Part shown: piece by piece, positions 63,731 to 64,000 of the stretch
Layout: each line of letters starts with the position of its first letter
How positions within the stretch are numbered: position 1 is the first letter of the stretch
The notes under the pieces: model-generated
The model's database searches: none
What the model was told of the DNA's origin: nothing
Seen by the model: the letters and a program-made list of their open reading frames with translations, nothing else
Made by a program: the position numbers and the translations under genes
NCBI GenBank assembly: GCA_029266495.1
Contig: JAQSWS010000012.1
Location: 1 to 64,000, forward strand
Direction of reading: 5' to 3'
DNA from: Rariglobus sp.
GTDB taxonomy: Bacteria > Verrucomicrobiota > Verrucomicrobiia > Opitutales > Opitutaceae
Length of the DNA: 64,000 nt

Positions 63731-64000
63731 ATACGGAAATGAAGGACGTCAATAAAACGACTGTGGCAACCTGATTGCTGGAGCTGTTGGCGTTGTTTTG
63801 ACGCTCGGACCGGATCGTTTCCGGATCCGCCAACCCCAAAGCGCCCGTCGAAGCGTTATCGTTAACGCTTACAACACCCTCGGCGGGGCCACGGTCCTCG
63901 CTGATCATCAGCCGTTAACCCGCTTTTGCCGGCGCCCCGCCACCTCTTTACCCGGCCTGCCCTTGCCCTTCGTTGTTCGTCCCCTCGCCACGGCTCCCGT
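63731..64000. other. Intergenic sequence at the window end
   Basis: Apart from the operator-like repeat at 63851-63870, no gene with coding character is seen. The 68-codon track ORF at 63702-63908 (minus) is Ser/Asn-rich, overlaps the kinase start and is probably chance. Confidence 0.5.
63851..63870. promoter_or_regulatory. Putative operator, extended perfect repeat AAGCGTTA-TCGT-TAACGCTT
   Basis: The longest form of the recurring repeat: 8-bp perfect arms around a 4-bp spacer. It lies 120 bp upstream of the hybrid kinase start on the minus strand; it could equally serve a plus-strand gene beginning beyond the window. Confidence 0.6.

Noticed and set aside
63702-63908. 68-aa minus-strand ORF upstream of the final kinase
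   Set aside because: It overlaps the kinase start in another frame, covers the operator-like repeat and has no protein-like features.

Overview
The window is high-GC, almost fully coding DNA from what looks like a member of the Verrucomicrobiota, most likely the order Opitutales (Opitutaceae type). This is inferred from a PEP-CTERM protein built of autotransporter-associated beta-strand repeats, a very large protein with a prepilin-like N-terminus, many secreted glycoside hydrolases fed by ABC transport rather than SusC/D pairs, and LacI regulators ending in a shared WVDGS motif. No tRNA, rRNA, CRISPR array, insertion sequence or phage gene was seen.

Positions 1-18000 are core genome: a P-II protein gene (cut by the window edge) behind amtB with a sigma-54-type promoter, a convergent membrane protein, aspS with an abnormal 3' end, gpmI, hemH, a large hybrid histidine kinase, a minus-strand recF / TauE-like permease / ruvC group, and an RND efflux pair. 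Positions 18000-27000 hold a LacI regulator, divergent from a giant prepilin-like protein plus a small secreted partner, then the PEP-CTERM repeat protein and a strong terminator.

Positions 27100-40050 carry a GH51 arabinofuranosidase, three secreted alginate-lyase-superfamily proteins with different accessory modules (one with S-layer homology repeats) and a second LacI paralogue. Positions 40200-61350 look like a polysaccharide utilisation locus. It has GH35, a 2-hydroxyacid dehydrogenase, GH43, a sugar ABC transporter (permease, binding protein, ATPase), GH51, a two-propeller GH43-type protein, another GH43, GH31 with a PA14 insert, GH27, a further GH43 and a frameshifted alpha/beta hydrolase. 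The combination (beta-galactosidase, an exo-beta-1,3-galactanase-like module, several arabinofuranosidases, an alpha-galactosidase/arabinopyranosidase-type GH27) suggests plant arabinogalactan or a similar arabinose/galactose-rich polymer; this is inference. The locus contains decayed gene fragments. The window ends with a second hybrid histidine kinase on the minus strand.

The main regulatory observation is a 16-bp inverted repeat, GCGTTA-N4-TAACGC. It recurs, perfect or nearly so, in five intergenic regions: ahead of the first lacI gene, the PEP-CTERM protein, the GH35 operon, the GH27 operon and the final hybrid kinase. It is a candidate operator joining these units into one regulon. A separate pair of palindromes sits between the sugar-binding-protein and ATPase genes.
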